Assembly: GCF_000226115.1 (NCBI RefSeq)
Contig: NC_016460.1
Coordinates: 3,410,001 to 3,474,000, forward strand
Length of the DNA: 64,000 bases
Direction of reading: 5' to 3'
DNA from: Thermothielavioides terrestris NRRL 8126
Lineage: Eukaryota > Ascomycota > Sordariomycetes > Sordariales > Chaetomiaceae
Position numbers and translations under genes: made by a program. Below, piece after piece: positions 44,427-57,700 of the stretch. The number at the start of each line of letters is the position of its first letter. The first letter of the stretch is position 1. The notes beneath the pieces are model-generated. The model was given only the letters and a program-made list of their open reading frames with translations, was not told the origin of the DNA and ran no database searches.

Positions 44427-45754
44427 GCGGGAGGCCGTGGAGCGAGACGGCGGACGGGGTTGGGGGTACACGGGGGCTCGAGGCGTGTCCGGGTTGTCGT
44501 TGCAGTGGTGCAGATGCCGTCACTGTCCGACGCTCGTGGTTAGACTGCGCCATCAGCTGCCCAGGACGCCTTGGTTACTTGCCTCTCTCGAGCGGAGCCT
44601 CCGCTCAACGGTGGTGGGACGGAAACCAACAGAACACTCGAAGCCAAGGAACAAGCGAGTGGAACAAGTGTACTGTACACTAACTGGCGCGGCCGGTCTG
44701 CCAGTTCTTGAATTGTTTACTGTATTCCGGATGTGCAACGTCAGAGGTAAAAAAGAGAAGAAACAGCGCAGCGACGCAGCACAACGAGAGCGCAACGCAG
44801 AAATGACAGGCCGCACCTAGCCTCGCCGCGACAGAGCGGCCATGAAGCCGGGGAGACGACGGGGTGCCTGTGGCGAGATGTGATGTGTGGTTTCGGAACG
44901 GCGTTGGCTGGTGGTTCATCGGGGTGAATGGGCCGGGATCCCCAGCTGTGCCCCCACCCACGTGCCGCTGTGGTTAGTTCACGAATGTCTCACCTGGCGT
45001 CATTGAGCAGCGCTGTGCCGGAGGGGGAACACGGCAGCTTCGCTTCGCCCGCTGCGTATTCCGTACTCCGTATGTTTTCCGTACTGTGCGATGCGAGACG
45101 GCACTGTGGGGCTGCTAGATAATGGGAGGCAAACCTGTGTCGGCGATGGCGGCCTCAGCTAGGGGAACGAACATAATAGACGCGCACATCCTTCAATGAT
45201 AAGTGCCAATAACGGAACTGCCCGAGTCATCAAAGCAGTGTCCGGAGCCGGTCTCAGGCACCGGGCCGCAGGTATTGGATGGACAGCGGGTCCCGACTGC
45301 TGTGTGCGGGCGGTTATGTCATAGGCCAAGAGACAGACAGGTCCACGGGTACTCCGTAGTTCGGGGGACAGTGCCCATTGGCCGCTTTTTTTAGGGGCTG
45401 GTCGCGTTGCAGACGGCAAAGGATGCGCGCAGGAACGGCCTGGGGAAGGCGGCACCGTTGCAGCGACGGAAACTACCCGCGGCTCAAGCCTTGACAGCTG
45501 CCGGCCAGAACTAAAGATGGAAAGCAGTAGTTAAATCTTGGTACCTTCACTAACGTTGGCCAAAACACATTACGGCGGAAAACGGCGGCTTGTGGACTGG
45601 CGCGTTTGCATGACTCGGACGGCACCCACGACCTGAAATTGGAAGGGGCTACCTCGTCACTGCACTCTGCGACGACCAAACGGATGATGATGATCAGGTG
45701 GAGCCAATTTCGCATACTAGCAGCTTCGAGAAGGTGACACCGGAGACCGGGGAA
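44427..45754. other. Divergent promoter region, CLC and NRDE-2 genes
   Basis: It is 1.3 kb between divergent start codons. No protein-coding or RNA gene is supported. Confidence 0.5.
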
Positions 45755-48700
45755 ATGGAGCGGGAGAAGGCGCGGCGGGCTGTGCCGAAGTTCGCATCCT
45801 TCAAGCCGCAGCCCTCCCCCGAGTCCAATTGGGGACCTGACACCCGGCCGGCGCCAGAGGCGCCGGCACGCAGCCAGAGTGTGCACGGAGGGTCCGAGAG
45901 CCGCCCGCGTGATGACCGGCGGGACGAGAGGCATCGGCATCGGCATCGCGACCGAGATCGTGAGCAGGAGCGGGAGGAAGAGCGGGAGCGTGGCCGCCGT
46001 CATTTTGACCGTGAACGACAGCGAACTCGGGATCGGGATCGCGAGCGGGAGAGTGAAGGGGTCGGAGAGGGACGCCGGGAGAGGGCCAAAGAAAGGGACT
46101 ACGGGCGGGAGCGTGGACGGGATGACCACCGTGATCACCTTGGACCGCAACCTACCAGTCCCAAGTCCGCGTCTGGGGAAAGGAACCACGACCGCAAGGA
46201 TGCCGCCGTGAGCAGCCATCTCTTCGTCCTCGACACGCGCGGCGATCCGCTGATTCTGCAATACGGGGCCAATGACCGCTCCGCGGTCCCCGCCTACTAC
46301 CGCTTCGGCGCCGGCAGGGTCATGGGCTCGCCCGGCTTCCTGACCATGCACCGCGACGGCGCCCAGGAACAATTTAGCATCAGGGCCCCCGGCGAAGGCA
46401 GCGGCAGCGGCTCGGTTTTCCGCGACAAGGCCCTCATGGCAGCCCTCCACCGCGCCGAGGCCCAGCGCATCCTGCCCTCCCCAGACCAATCCCTCCCCCC
46501 AGCATCAGACGACTTCATCCCCCTCGGTCCGTCCAGAAAACGAAAACGAGACCAAGACAACTACCCTTCCCTCTCCCCCACCCCTGATTACCGCTCCATA
46601 TACGGCAAAGCCCGCCCTTCCACCGCTATCTCCTCCTCCCGCTCCCCATCCTCATCCCCATCCCGCTCTCCGTCCCCACCACCACCACAACCACCACAAC
46701 CCCCCACCGCAACCCTCACCGAAGCAACAGCCCTCACCCGCCACCTCCAAACCCACCCCGCCGACCTCCCCGCCTGGCACCGCCTCATCGCCCTGCAGGA
46801 CGCCCTCTTCCGCGAGCAGCAACAGCAGCAGCAGCAGCACGGCGGCAGCAGCAGCACCACCACCAACAACAACAGCACCCAGACCCGCGAGGAGAAGCAG
46901 GCGCTCGCCGAGCTGAAGGTAGGCCTCTACCGCCAGGCGCTGCGGGCGCACGCTTCCGCTCCCCCCTCCTCGTCGCAATACAGGAGCGGTCGGGAGCGGG
47001 AGTGGCAGCGGGAGAGGGAGGCGCTGCAGCTGGGTCTGTTGCGGGAGGGGCGGCGGGCGGGGTGGGAGGAGAGGGTTCTCTGCGCGGAGTGGGATAAGGT
47101 TGCTTCTCGTCGTGGTGCCGGGGGCGAGGAAGGTGGTGGCGGTGGTGGGTTTGGATTGTGGAGGGGAAGGCTCGATTTTGAGATGGGCCGGGTGGCGGCG
47201 TTTACGCTGGAGGAGATACGAGCTTTGGTGGAGGGGCGGTTGAGGGAGTTGGGGAGGCGGTTGGGGAGGCGGGATCGAGTTGCTGGTGCGGAAGGGGTGG
47301 ACGAAGACGACGACGAAGAACAATTGTGTGAAGAGGCCGTCTACGTCTTCTTACGGCTGACACGGCTGCTGCAGGATGCTGGGTTCGCCGAGCTGGCCGT
47401 GGCGGCGTGGCAGGGCGTCTTGGAGCTGACGTTCTGCCGGCCTCCGGGGGAATCGATGGGTGCGGAAGCAGCATTGGATTCGTTTGCGGAATTTTGGGAG
47501 AGCGAGGTGCCGCGGATGGGAGAGGCGGGTGCCAGGGGCTGGGGGAAGTTTGTTGAGGAAGGGGAGGCTCTTGGCGGTCCGCCCGAGGCGAAGAGGGAGA
47601 GACCCCTGGAGCTGCCGCGCACAGGGGACCCTTTTGAGGCCTGGGCTGCCGTCGAACAGCAGGCGGCGGCGAGGACGCGTCTGCCGGCCCGGACGCTCGA
47701 TGAAGGGACGGAGGACGATCCGTTCAGGGTCGTTCTGTTCTCGGATATCAAGGAGCTGCTCATCTGGTTCCCGTCGGCGGTGCTGCCGCGCGTGAGGCCT
47801 CTGTTGGCTGATGCCTTCCTTGTCTTCTGTGGGCTTCCGCCGGCTGGCTTGTCTGGGGACAAGTTTGCTGCCCTCCTGGGTGACCCGTTTGTTGCTGGCA
47901 GAGGACAGGGGATTCATCCACGCCGTGACGATCACGATGTTGGCGCAGCTCCAGAGCTTTCCAAAAAATACCCAGAGTTTGCCCAGCAGGGTGGCAGCAT
48001 GGCTGTCTCGCCCGACGTTCTGTTCTCGGGGGATTTGTGGTTCCGGTACCTTGACCGGTGGTCAGATTTCCACGCAGGCGACAAGAAGGTCGATTACTGC
48101 TGGGTTCTGGGCATGCTCAGGCACTTGGTCAAGGAGTCGGGAATGGAGCAGTTGGCTGAGTACTATCTGGCCATGGAGTGGCGAAATGAGCCCGCGGGAG
48201 CGAGAAAGGTTGCAAAGGGACTCTTGAAGCAGTATAGCTCCAGCATCCGGCTGTACATCTCGTACGCTCTGATCGAACGGGCGAATGGGAATGTCAACGT
48301 CGCTTACAAAGTCCTGTCGTCCGCGACGGGGCTAGCATCGGTACGTCGGGTTCGTTCCTGTCATCAGAACATCGCTAACACATCCGCAGTCGTCTCCATC
48401 CAGCATCAGCCAGCTGCTTTGGAACACCTGGGCATGGGTTCATCTCGAAGCGGGCCAGAAGGAATCGGCGCTTGCCCGTCTGTGTTCTTCAGCGGACAGC
48501 GGCTTCGAGGGGTCGACTGTGTCACCTGCGCTGCTTTTAAAGGCTAGGTCCTACTTCTCCAGCACACGGGACTACTCGCTGTCTTCCAAGCAGCTGGACG
48601 TTGCCGCGCAACACGCTGAGAGTTTGATGTTGCTGGAGTACCTCTCCGCCGAAGGAGGCAGTGAGCCAGCAGCCGAGACGCAGGGCAACATCTCGACGGC

Positions 48701-49436
48701 GCTCGACAGCATCCACGCCTTCTCCCGTGAGCTAGAGTCCCGCGCCCTCAGCGAATCACGGGAACACGAACGCCTGTTACAATCCGCCGCGCGACTACTC
48801 TACCACCACGCAACTCACGGGTAAGCCCCCCTCTACCTCCCTTCTTCAACTGCTCCTCCTATCAACAACAGCGAGACTAACCTCCCCTTCCGCAGCCCAT
48901 ACCGCCCCATCTACATCCGCACACAGCTGCACCTCTTCATCCGCCTCTTCCCTTCCAACACCCTCCTCCTCTCCCTCTTCGCCTGGTCCCATCAGCCCGC
49001 CCTGCGGATCGACGACCCCGTGCGCGACGCGCTGCGCACCCTCTCCCTCACGCCGCCCCACGACTCGCTCGGCACGCGGCGCTTCGCCATCCAGCACGAG
49101 GCGCGCGTCGGCACGGCCCACTCGGTGCGCGCGGCGTTCGAGGCGGCGCTGGACAGCGACGCGTGCCGGGGCAGCGCCGAGCTGTGGGCGCGCTATGTCC
49201 GGTTCTGCGCCGGCAGCAGGGAGCTGAGGGGGAGGGTGAGGGAGGTGTTCTACAGGGCCATCGCGGCCTGTCCTGGCGTCAAGGAGGTGTACATGGAGGG
49301 GTTTGGGCTCGGGGTGCTGAGTGCGTCGGAGTTGAGGGCGGTCGGGGAGACGATGGCTGCCAAGGGGTTGAGGATGCATGTTGACTTGGAGGAGTTTTTG
49401 GGGAAGTGGGAGAAGGAGCATGGTGAAAGGGGGTGA
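45755..49436 (+). CDS. NRDE-2 family nuclear RNA-processing protein
   Basis: The model has exons 45755-48340, 48390-48820 and 48896-49436, 1,185 aa; introns of 49 and 75 nt. The ATG at 45755 gives MEREKARRAVPKFASFKP, a typical NRDE-2 start; ATGs at 45684-45690 are in another frame. A long Arg/Glu/Asp-rich region (about residues 50-135) precedes a conserved block with SSHLFVLDTRGDPLILQYG and VPAYYRFGAG. Ser/Pro and poly-Gln stretches lie near 290-370. The rest is helical, with HAT-like repeats ending in AELWARYVRFC and VREVFYRAIAACPGVKEVYM. NRDE-2 partners with the Mtr4 helicase in the nucleus and, in worms and fission yeast (Nrl1), links RNA surveillance to heterochromatin and splicing. It neighbours no RNAi gene here. 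Confidence 0.9.
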
Positions 49437-49747
49437 TGGGTTACGGATAGGTTGCGAGGGGTGAGTTACTGGGCACAGAACCTGGCTCGATAATGTTTCT
49501 TTGTTGCTGCTCCTAGACCATAGCACACCGTGTGGTCTTCGTCAAGTGCTCGACATGGACTTGTTGATGCACCCTGGCTAGAAACTCGAGCAGCCACTTC
49601 CACCTACCGTGCACTTTCTCCAGAACGAACATCTTACTATGTAAACTTCGATTTTTGCCTCGGCTCGCCAACCGAGACTCGACACACTCGAAAGCTGCCG
49701 TCCTTTTCAAAACACTTTCAGTACATGTATGTACAGTACGACCAGTC

Positions 49748-49799
<52 letters not shown>

Positions 49800-50770
49800 C
49801 ACACAACCCCCGGCTGTCTCACTCCACCAAACATCGGAAGAGCGACGCGGAAAAGGGAACCAAACATCGCGCAGTTACACCTAGTTTCGTAATTTCCAGA
49901 AATAAGTCAACCATCCCTCCCATTTATGTACATGCATGTACACGACCATTCAAGCCGGGCCCTCCAGCTCACACGTGTGGGACGAGCCTCAACCAAGGCG
50001 TTCGCGTAGTTAGATCTGTCTTGTCCTGTCCTGTGCAGCTGAGCTGGAGCTGGAGCCTGAGCCGGGGAGGGGAGGGGATGGGGCTGAGGACTACGTTGCA
50101 TCGCAGGCTGCAGGCTGTCCGTTCAGCTCGGGTGAGGCGAGGTCTAGTCAGAGGGGTCGCAGCGGCTTGGTGTCTGAGGAGGGGGTTGGTTGGACAGACT
50201 AGTTAGGTACTGTGTTAGGGTTGCGTTGCATTGCATTGCGTTGCATGGCAGATCGCAGCTGAGGGTGAACAGGGGGGACGTTGGCACTGCATTATCTGTA
50301 ATGGTGTGTGCGGAATGCTGTGAAGGCTCAGAGGGGAGGTATGGACATACAATCAGTACGGTAGGAACGTTATACTCGGTGTGTACGGGACTGGGGAGGA
50401 GACGACGGCGCATGGTCATGGCCGAGATCATGCCGTCCCGACGTTGTACAAAGTCCATTGCTGAGTATTCCGTACGTAGTCGGCAGCACTAGCTGGCTCA
50501 TAGCAACATCACCGCAGACATCTACACGTACATACGGCCCTTTGAGCCTCAAGAACTGGCGCCAACAGCTGTGTCAGCGCATATGCGCCCCGTGCTCCTC
50601 GAGACGCAGTTTTTTTTTAAAAAAACAGCAGAGCCTGCTCCACAACGAGCGTGCCTCGCTTTCGAGCCTCGCAGCCGGCCCATCCAAATCAACACACCCG
50701 AAAATCAAACCTAGTCCTCGTGCGCCCGGCTGCCGCGTGGCTTCTTGGGCCAGTTCTTAGTCCGAAGCCT
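49437..50770. other. Convergent 3' region of NRDE-2 and Whi5-like genes
   Basis: No gene is supported. It includes a long A homopolymer (49750-49797) and GTTGCATTGC-type short repeats near 50220-50250. Confidence 0.55.
49750..49797 (+). repeat. A(~47) homopolymer
   Basis: It is an uninterrupted run of about 47 A downstream of NRDE-2. No target duplication or retroposed gene next to it was recognised, so it is best read as a simple repeat. Confidence 0.85.
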
Positions 50771-52331
50771 CTAGCTCCGCGCCAAGGAGAGCAGCCCGCT
50801 GGCGGCGCCTCCCCTGCGCTCGTCATCTCCGCTGTCCAGAGCGTCGTCCTGCTCCTCGGCAGGGCTTCTCCCCCGCGACAGCAAGTGCATCCCAGTGGCG
50901 GCCGCGCGCTCTGTCGGCGCGGCGCCGGTCACTGACTGCCTCCTTTGAGCCTCGACCGCGGTACTGATACCTGAACCTGCAGCTGTGCGCTCCTCCGGTT
51001 GCGCCGCTGCCGGTTGTTGCTGCTGCCGCTGCTGCTGTTGCTGGGGCAACCAGGGGGTGCGGTGCTCTCGCTCATCCAGTCTTGTCCCATCCACGCGCCC
51101 TTCACCCCGCGCCCGGCTCACCCCACTTCCCAGCTGAACGCCGCCACCACCGCCACCACCACCACCACCACCACCACCACCACCACCACCAGCGGTATTC
51201 GCACCACTACCCCTCCGCACCGGCGCACCAGGCAACGGCGTCCTCCGCGGGCCTCCTCCTCCTCCTCCGGCAGGAGGTGGGAACGAAGCCGACACTGACG
51301 CCGTGGTCGCCGCCGCCACCGGGCCCACTGGACGGGGAGGAGCAAAAGACAAAGAACTAGCCGAAAAAGAACTCCCCGCCCGCGCGAAGCTGCGCTGCAG
51401 CCCGGCTCCGCGCCTCGGACCCACGGGCCGCGCCTCCAGCCGCTCGAGCGGCACGTCGACCTGGCCCGTGCGCACCTTGTAGTTAGCAAGGCTGAGGCGC
51501 AGGCGGAGGATTTCGGCGCTCTGTTCTCCCGACGGCCGTCCGTTAGCATCACGTCCGCCTCGGGTCTATTCGGAGACGGGGTGGGGCCGGGATGGGACCG
51601 GGATGTTTGGGCAGGTAATGGGACAAGGAAATTGGGGTTTTGGGGGGTTGGATGGGAGAGGGCTGCGGGGGGATGGGATCGGCATACCTGTCTCGCCTGC
51701 TCGCGCGTCAGACGTCTTGGAGCAGCCGGGGCTGGGGCCGGGGGTGCGGGTGCTGCGGGGTCCGGCTCGGTGAGGACGGTGGCCTGGGAGTTGTCTAAGA
51801 GCGAGGAGCTGTCGGGAGAGGCGGACCGTTGGCTGGTGAGGGTCGAGCGGGTGGGGGATGCGGACGAGGGCGGGGACTAGTGGTTACGCTTGTTAGCACG
51901 CAGGAAGGGATGGATTGATTGGGTAGGGAAGGCATGGAGGGCGGCGGAGGGATGCGCACCGCGGGGGGGACAAGGGCCTCTGATGGTCGCGACTGCAGCT
52001 GGGTCTGTTGGCAGCTGCTATCGAGACAGGGTCTCTTCGGCGCGGGCTCGTCGCCAACGCCGTTGCCACCGCCAGGTGAAGTCATCGTGGGGGGTGGGGA
52101 TGAGCGCTTCCTGGAGTCGGAGCCGCGCTCGGGCGTGTGAGAGGACGGCCGAGCAGCGGGGGCAATGGCGGCAGCGACCGCAGTCGATATCGTGTCGGTC
52201 TGGCGGGGCGCGGCTGCGTGAGCCTTGATAGGACTGTGTGGCACCTGCTTTGTGTCGTGACGCGCTTTAGGCGAACACGCGTTTGGGTCGAGGGCGCCGA
52301 GCACGCGGCGTTTGGCTGGCGATGCACTCAT
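50771..52331 (-). CDS. Whi5/Nrm1-like G1/S transcription repressor
   Basis: The model has exons 52331-51960, 51876-51688 and 51565-50771, 451 aa; all joins are phase 0. The key evidence is the short motif RRLTREQARQ followed by AEILRLRLSLANYKVRTGQ (residues 205-222), the conserved core of Whi5 and Nrm1 that binds the SBF/MBF complex. The flanking regions are disordered and rich in SP/TP sites (HSPIK, HTPERG, TSPGG, SASPTRS, SASPDSS), consistent with control by cyclin-dependent kinase. An N-terminal KRRVLGALDPN resembles the start of several fungal cell-cycle regulators. A poly-Gly tract (from GGT repeats at 51147-51192) and a Gln/Arg tract lie in exon 3. The name is withheld because Whi5 and Nrm1 cannot be told apart from sequence alone. 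Confidence 0.8.
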
Positions 52332-54712
52332 CTTTGATGTGTGTCGCGTGTGCCTGTGCCTCTTCCACAAACAGCAGGCAGCCGACAGGCTCTGATGAGA
52401 TAGAGGAATGGCAGACGGGGTCTAAACAGACATGCAGGCGACAGTTGGGAGGAAAATATGGAACGACAAAAAAAAGAGAAAGAGCTGCGGAGCTGCTGAA
52501 GGAAGGCCAAGCAGCTGCAGCGTGTCAGGAACCCGAAAATAAACGAAAAAACGAACCCAATTCCGAACGGAATACCCCCTTCTGGATCGCGATGTTGGAA
52601 GACGCGCCTACAATCGGCTCCACTCACCACACGCGTGGGCCGGGCGGGATGTTACTTGGTATGTACAGTACCTGTAAAATAGAGCGCGCTGCCGAATCGG
52701 GCAATGTTGGAAGTACCAACACTGTACTTACACGCTTGCCCTGTGCTGTGTGCAAGAAGCTGGTGGTGTAAGATAACTGCCTAGACACCTACATTTAAAC
52801 AGACCGGGGTGCAGAATTTACACTGTTGCCTGCTGTTGCAATGTTTAGGAAACTAAGGTACTGTGTAGAGACACGGAAGCAGACCGGGCGGAATCAAACC
52901 GAGCACTGACATTTGGATTCAGAGATGGGGAACCAAATCGTTTGGTAATTTCAACGCCAGTTAGTGTAATTTCAACGTCGCCAAGGGCCCCACCCGCGTC
53001 GATCCCCAGCCCCACCAACGCTTGAGCACCAAGCAGGGTCCACCCTCCAGCGGGCCTGACGCAGGAACCGCGACAACGACAAGACGACGAGATGGCAAGG
53101 GGCAGCGGTGTTTCATCCACAACACACACAATACAACAACACATGACGGCCGTAGTGTACACAGAACAACAACGTACTAGTAGAACATTCGCAACGCTAT
53201 CCACCCAGATAGCCGGACCAGCGACCGTCCTTGGACTCCTTTTTTTCGATAGGTTAGTTTGCAGATATACCCTGACAATGTCTAGACCGATAACCACACG
53301 GCTCTGCAAGTCCTTGACTAACCCCACAAACAATGAAAACCATCCAAGCCAACAAACACAAACGCCAGGGCACCCACTGAACCCAATATCCAACGCAGCC
53401 GCCCACCCGCCACAACACACTAGCAGAAGAGAGGTAAAGCTTCACCAAACTGCGCACACGGTAAAAATGCTGGTCAAACACAGATGGATGGATGGACGAC
53501 GACAACGATCGATCGATGATAATTGTACATAGCTTGGAAACCGAGCAAACAAAGAAGGAAGGGAAGAAACCCGGAGGAAGAAGAATAAGAGAACAAATCC
53601 AGGGTTATCAGCCCATCAACCCATCCATCCATCTATCCATCCCATCGTCCCCCGACACACCCGGTGAAATACACAAAACATATCGCAGCAGTAGTCCAAA
53701 CCCACATCCCATTCCCGAACTCCCTTTTGTTCTTCCCAGAACATCACAACGACATGATAATCGTGTACCTTTGCTTCATGGATACCGTGACGTGGTAGGC
53801 TAACTATAAAGACCACCACCATCACCGATTGCGAGGATGTCACAAGCACCGTCCGTCCGTCCCCAAGCCCGCCACAAGACCGAACCCGAACAACAACCAT
53901 AAAAACACCAAACCAGAAAAACAGCCATAAAAACAAGCAAGAGAGAAAGACAGAAGTACAGCCCCAAAACGCCAGGATACCGCCCTCATCTCTGCCCAGC
54001 CCAACCCAGAACGTCCAATATAGGTATCAGGTAGGTAGTTACCGCAGAACTCGATCAAACACAACAACGACGAAGAGGCGGAACATGAAGCAGCCATGAC
54101 TAAATCCCAGTCCCACAACCAAACATCACAGCAACACCCGCCAGTCAATCAATCAATCAATTAGTCATCCATCCATCCATGCCAAACCGTCGTCCGTTCA
54201 ACCCGTCTTTTTTCGTTTTTCCCCGTCCACGGAAAAAACCACCCACCACCACCCAATCCCACCCATGCTTTGCACAAAAGGTATATAGGATATATTCGCC
54301 CGCTAGCTCCCGCCATGTGAACAAAAAGCCCGAATCCTTAGAATCCTTGGATATGTAGACGATGCCCTCCCATCGCCTCAACCAATAAAAAGAAAAGAAA
54401 AAATGCACGTAATGCCATTCATGCCATCCATGCCACCCATGCATCCATGTCAGCCCCGATATCCCACCGTATCCCCAAACTCAACCCATCCTCGGAGGGT
54501 GCCGTTCCGGGCACCTGGATGCTCTGCTAGGGGGGTATGTCCCATGCCATGGGCCACTGCCGGACCCGCGCTCGCGCTGCTGTCAATGTTGCCACGGACA
54601 GGCACGCGAGGAGCAAAGAGACTGGAACCCCCCGCTCCTCCCCTGACAGCACGCGCACACCCATACAGGACGACCGCACCATGCTGCCTTCCAGAGATTT
54701 CCCGGAACGCTC
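52332..54712. other. Intergenic region upstream of the Whi5-like gene, low complexity
   Basis: It holds the Whi5-like promoter on the left and the 3' flank of Med15 on the right. From about 53060 to 54450 the + strand is CA-rich, with CATC tetranucleotide repeats near 53620-53640 and 54165-54180 and ATGCCATC-like repeats near 54410-54450. No gene is supported. Confidence 0.55.
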
Positions 54713-57700
54713 TCAAGACACATCCATCGAGAACATCGCCGGCGCCCCGGCCGCCACCTGTTGCATCCGGAAGGCTGCCTTGCCCGCGCCCGCGCCGCCG
54801 CCGTCGAGGGCGCCGCCAGCGAGGTCCCCAGCGAGGTCGCTGCCGCCGCCGAGCGCGAACACGAGCGCATCGTTGGCAAACATGTCGGCGTCCAGGTCCT
54901 TGGCCTCGAAGTTCTCCATGTTGATGTTGTCCATGTCCCACAGCAGGTCGTTGTCGAGCGACGACTGCCAGGCGAGGTCGATGTCGAGCGAGGCGCCCTC
55001 GGGGATGTCGCTGTTGGGCTCGGACGCGCCGCTGTCTTTGCTCGACTCGGGCGTGTCGTTGGGCGTTGCCGACCGGAAGGTGCCGAACTCGGGCAGGAAA
55101 GAGCCCGTGACCGACTCCAGCGACCGCCCGAGCGTCTGGAACAGGTCCTGCGGGTCGACCGTCGACGCTGCCCAGCCGTCGTCGGCCGTGGAGCCGGCAC
55201 CGGGACCGCCGGGCACCGGCGGAGTGCCGGCCTCCTGCCTGCCTGCCGGGAGGCGCGGCGTGCCTTGCGCCTTGAGGGCCGCATTCCTGCCGGGCGTGCC
55301 CGCGTTCTCGCCCGCCTTGCCGCCCGTCGCGCTGCCCTGCCGTTGCATGGATACCGTGCGGGACATGGGAGTGGCCCCCATCTCCGGCTTGCCCCTGGGC
55401 GTCTGGCCCTGCTTGGAGAGACTGGCGCTCATGGGCGGCGCCGCTGGCGTCGAGCCTTCCTGGCCGCTCGGTTTGGGGGAGGTCTTCAGGAGATTGCCCT
55501 GCGGATCCAGGCCCAAGGCGGCGGCCATCTGCTCCTGCAGGAACCCGGCCGGGTTCTCGAAGGGCTTGACGTGCTCCTCCTGCAGGTGAGCGTGGAGGGC
55601 CTCCTCCGTTGGGAAGCCCATCGAACCCATCTCGCAGCCGGAATCCGGGCACGTGAGCTTGGGCGCCTGCTTGGGCGGCTCCGCTTTTCTGCAGACCACG
55701 GGAGAGGGCGCCTTGGCCTGCGGCAACGACGGCGCCGGGCCCTGCAGCTGCGCCTGGGGCGGGGACGCCTGGGCGGCTCCCGTCTTGACCTTCTTCCGGG
55801 CGGGCGGGATGACCAGGTCGGTTTGCTTGACGCGCTGCTCGCCGTAGTATTCCGGGTTGCCGGCCGGCGACTTCTGAGCGCCGAACGGGAACGGCGGCTG
55901 GGCTGTCGTCGGCGCCGCTGGGGGCTGTCCTTGCCTGGCGACCGTCTGGTTCTGCGCCTGCTTCAGGGCCTGCGTCTGCTTCTCCAGGTTCGCGGCGCTC
56001 AGGGCGGCCGGCTGGGGAGGGCGCTGCGCTCCCGCCTGCCCTTCGGCGGCGGCCGCCTCCTGACTTGCTTTCTTGAGCGGTTCCAGATCTTGCCGCATGC
56101 TGTCCATCATGTTGATGAACTGGTCCAGCTCGTCCTTGGTCATCGTCGGGTTCTCGCGGAAACGCTGGTACTGGGGAGGGTCGGCATATTGCCGGGCCAC
56201 CTTCAATCGCTAGACAACGCATTAGCACAACTTGCGAACTCCTCGGCCACGGAGAAAGCATTGATACATACAGTCTTGAAGAACATCCTGGCCCGCGAGT
56301 CGTCCTTGGTCAAGCGGTACCAGGCAGGCATCATGGTTGAGCCGCGGGCAACGAACTGCTTGGTCATTTCGTATGCTTTGGCGATCTTGAGACGCGTCTC
56401 CTGCAGCTCTGCCGGGGACATGCGGATCTCGACCTCCATCATCGCCTCCTGATTCGCAAGTTGCTGCGCTTCTGCGTGGAGAGCCCTTAGCCGGTTGAGC
56501 TCGTCCGGGTTGGCGACGGGCCTCGCCTGGCCGCGCATGAGCATCGCCCTCTGCTCGGGCGTGAGCTTCGAAATTTGCTCCGGCGTGAGCTTCATGAGCT
56601 GCGGGGGTGTTGGCTTCGGAGGCCCGGCTGGCTGGCGGGCATCGGATTGAGAAGCAGGCTGCTGTGCGGCATTGCTTGTCTGGCCCTGCGCCTCGCTCGC
56701 ATCGTCGGGATTCGGCCGTTTCAGATTCTTCGACGCCGTCGCAGGGGAAGGGTTTGGTGCGGGCCGTGCATTCTTGGGTGGTCCGGACGCAGGAGTAGCT
56801 GCCGTGCCTACGGCAGGGGCGCCAATGGGCTTCGGCTGAGCGGCCTGCTGCGCGTTCGGTTGCGGCGCGTTCGGTTGCGGCGCGGTCGGCTGCGGCACCG
56901 AAGTCGCTGTCCCTTGCTGAGTGGTCGGAGTCGGAGGAACCGGTGCGGAGGCTTGTTGCATCGCTAGACCGGCGACATTACTGCCCTGTTGTTGTTGCTG
57001 CTGTTGTTGTTGTTGTTGCGATTGATTGTATGCCTCCCAAGCTTTCCTGGCGAAGTTGTCTTGCTTCGCCCTCCTCGCCATCTCCATCATCGCCTCGTCA
57101 GGCATGCCCTGGAATCTTGGATCCCTCTGACGGACAGCTGCTATCTCCTGCGGGGTGACTTGGGTGACGCTCGGGGGATATTGGGTCCCGGGAGGCAACG
57201 ATAACGTCGTGTTCGGTTGCTGCTGAGGAGCGGGGCCGTTCGGCGCCGTGACACCTCGTTTCTTGTCCAGCCACTGCTTGAACTGCGCCATCTGAAAGCC
57301 GTTCAGCTGGTTAAGCACCGCGGCGGGGATCACATTGGGGTTGTTCTGGAGGAACTGCCTGAGATGACCCCATTTTTGAATATTAGCCGGGATAAGGTAC
57401 TGGCGCAAGCGGTTCAACACCACTGGGGGGATGTCCATGCTGTTGAGCGACGCTCGACCTTGCGGCGTCTGGGAGATGGCCCAAACCTCATCCCTGCTTA
57501 CACCCATTTGCGGCTGGGCCACTGGGCGCGGGGCAGAGGGCATCGCGCCGTTGCCTTTCTGATTTGCGTCCATGGCAGCAACCCGGTTCGCGGCGTTCAC
57601 CAGCCCGGGTGGTAGTTGTCCGGCCATTCCCGGTATGAGACCCTGCTTCGCGGCCTGGAAGCCGTTATTCGCGGCACGCTGCTGCTCCCGCCACTCGGTT

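Noticed and set aside
49750..49797. Poly(A) tail of a LINE or processed pseudogene
   Set aside because: The upstream sequence is the 3' flank of NRDE-2, with no retroposed gene and no target duplication recognised.
54761..56452. 563-codon plus-strand frame opposite Med15
   Set aside because: It spans an intron of the Med15-like gene and is Arg/Leu/Gly-rich with no domain, typical of an antisense shadow.
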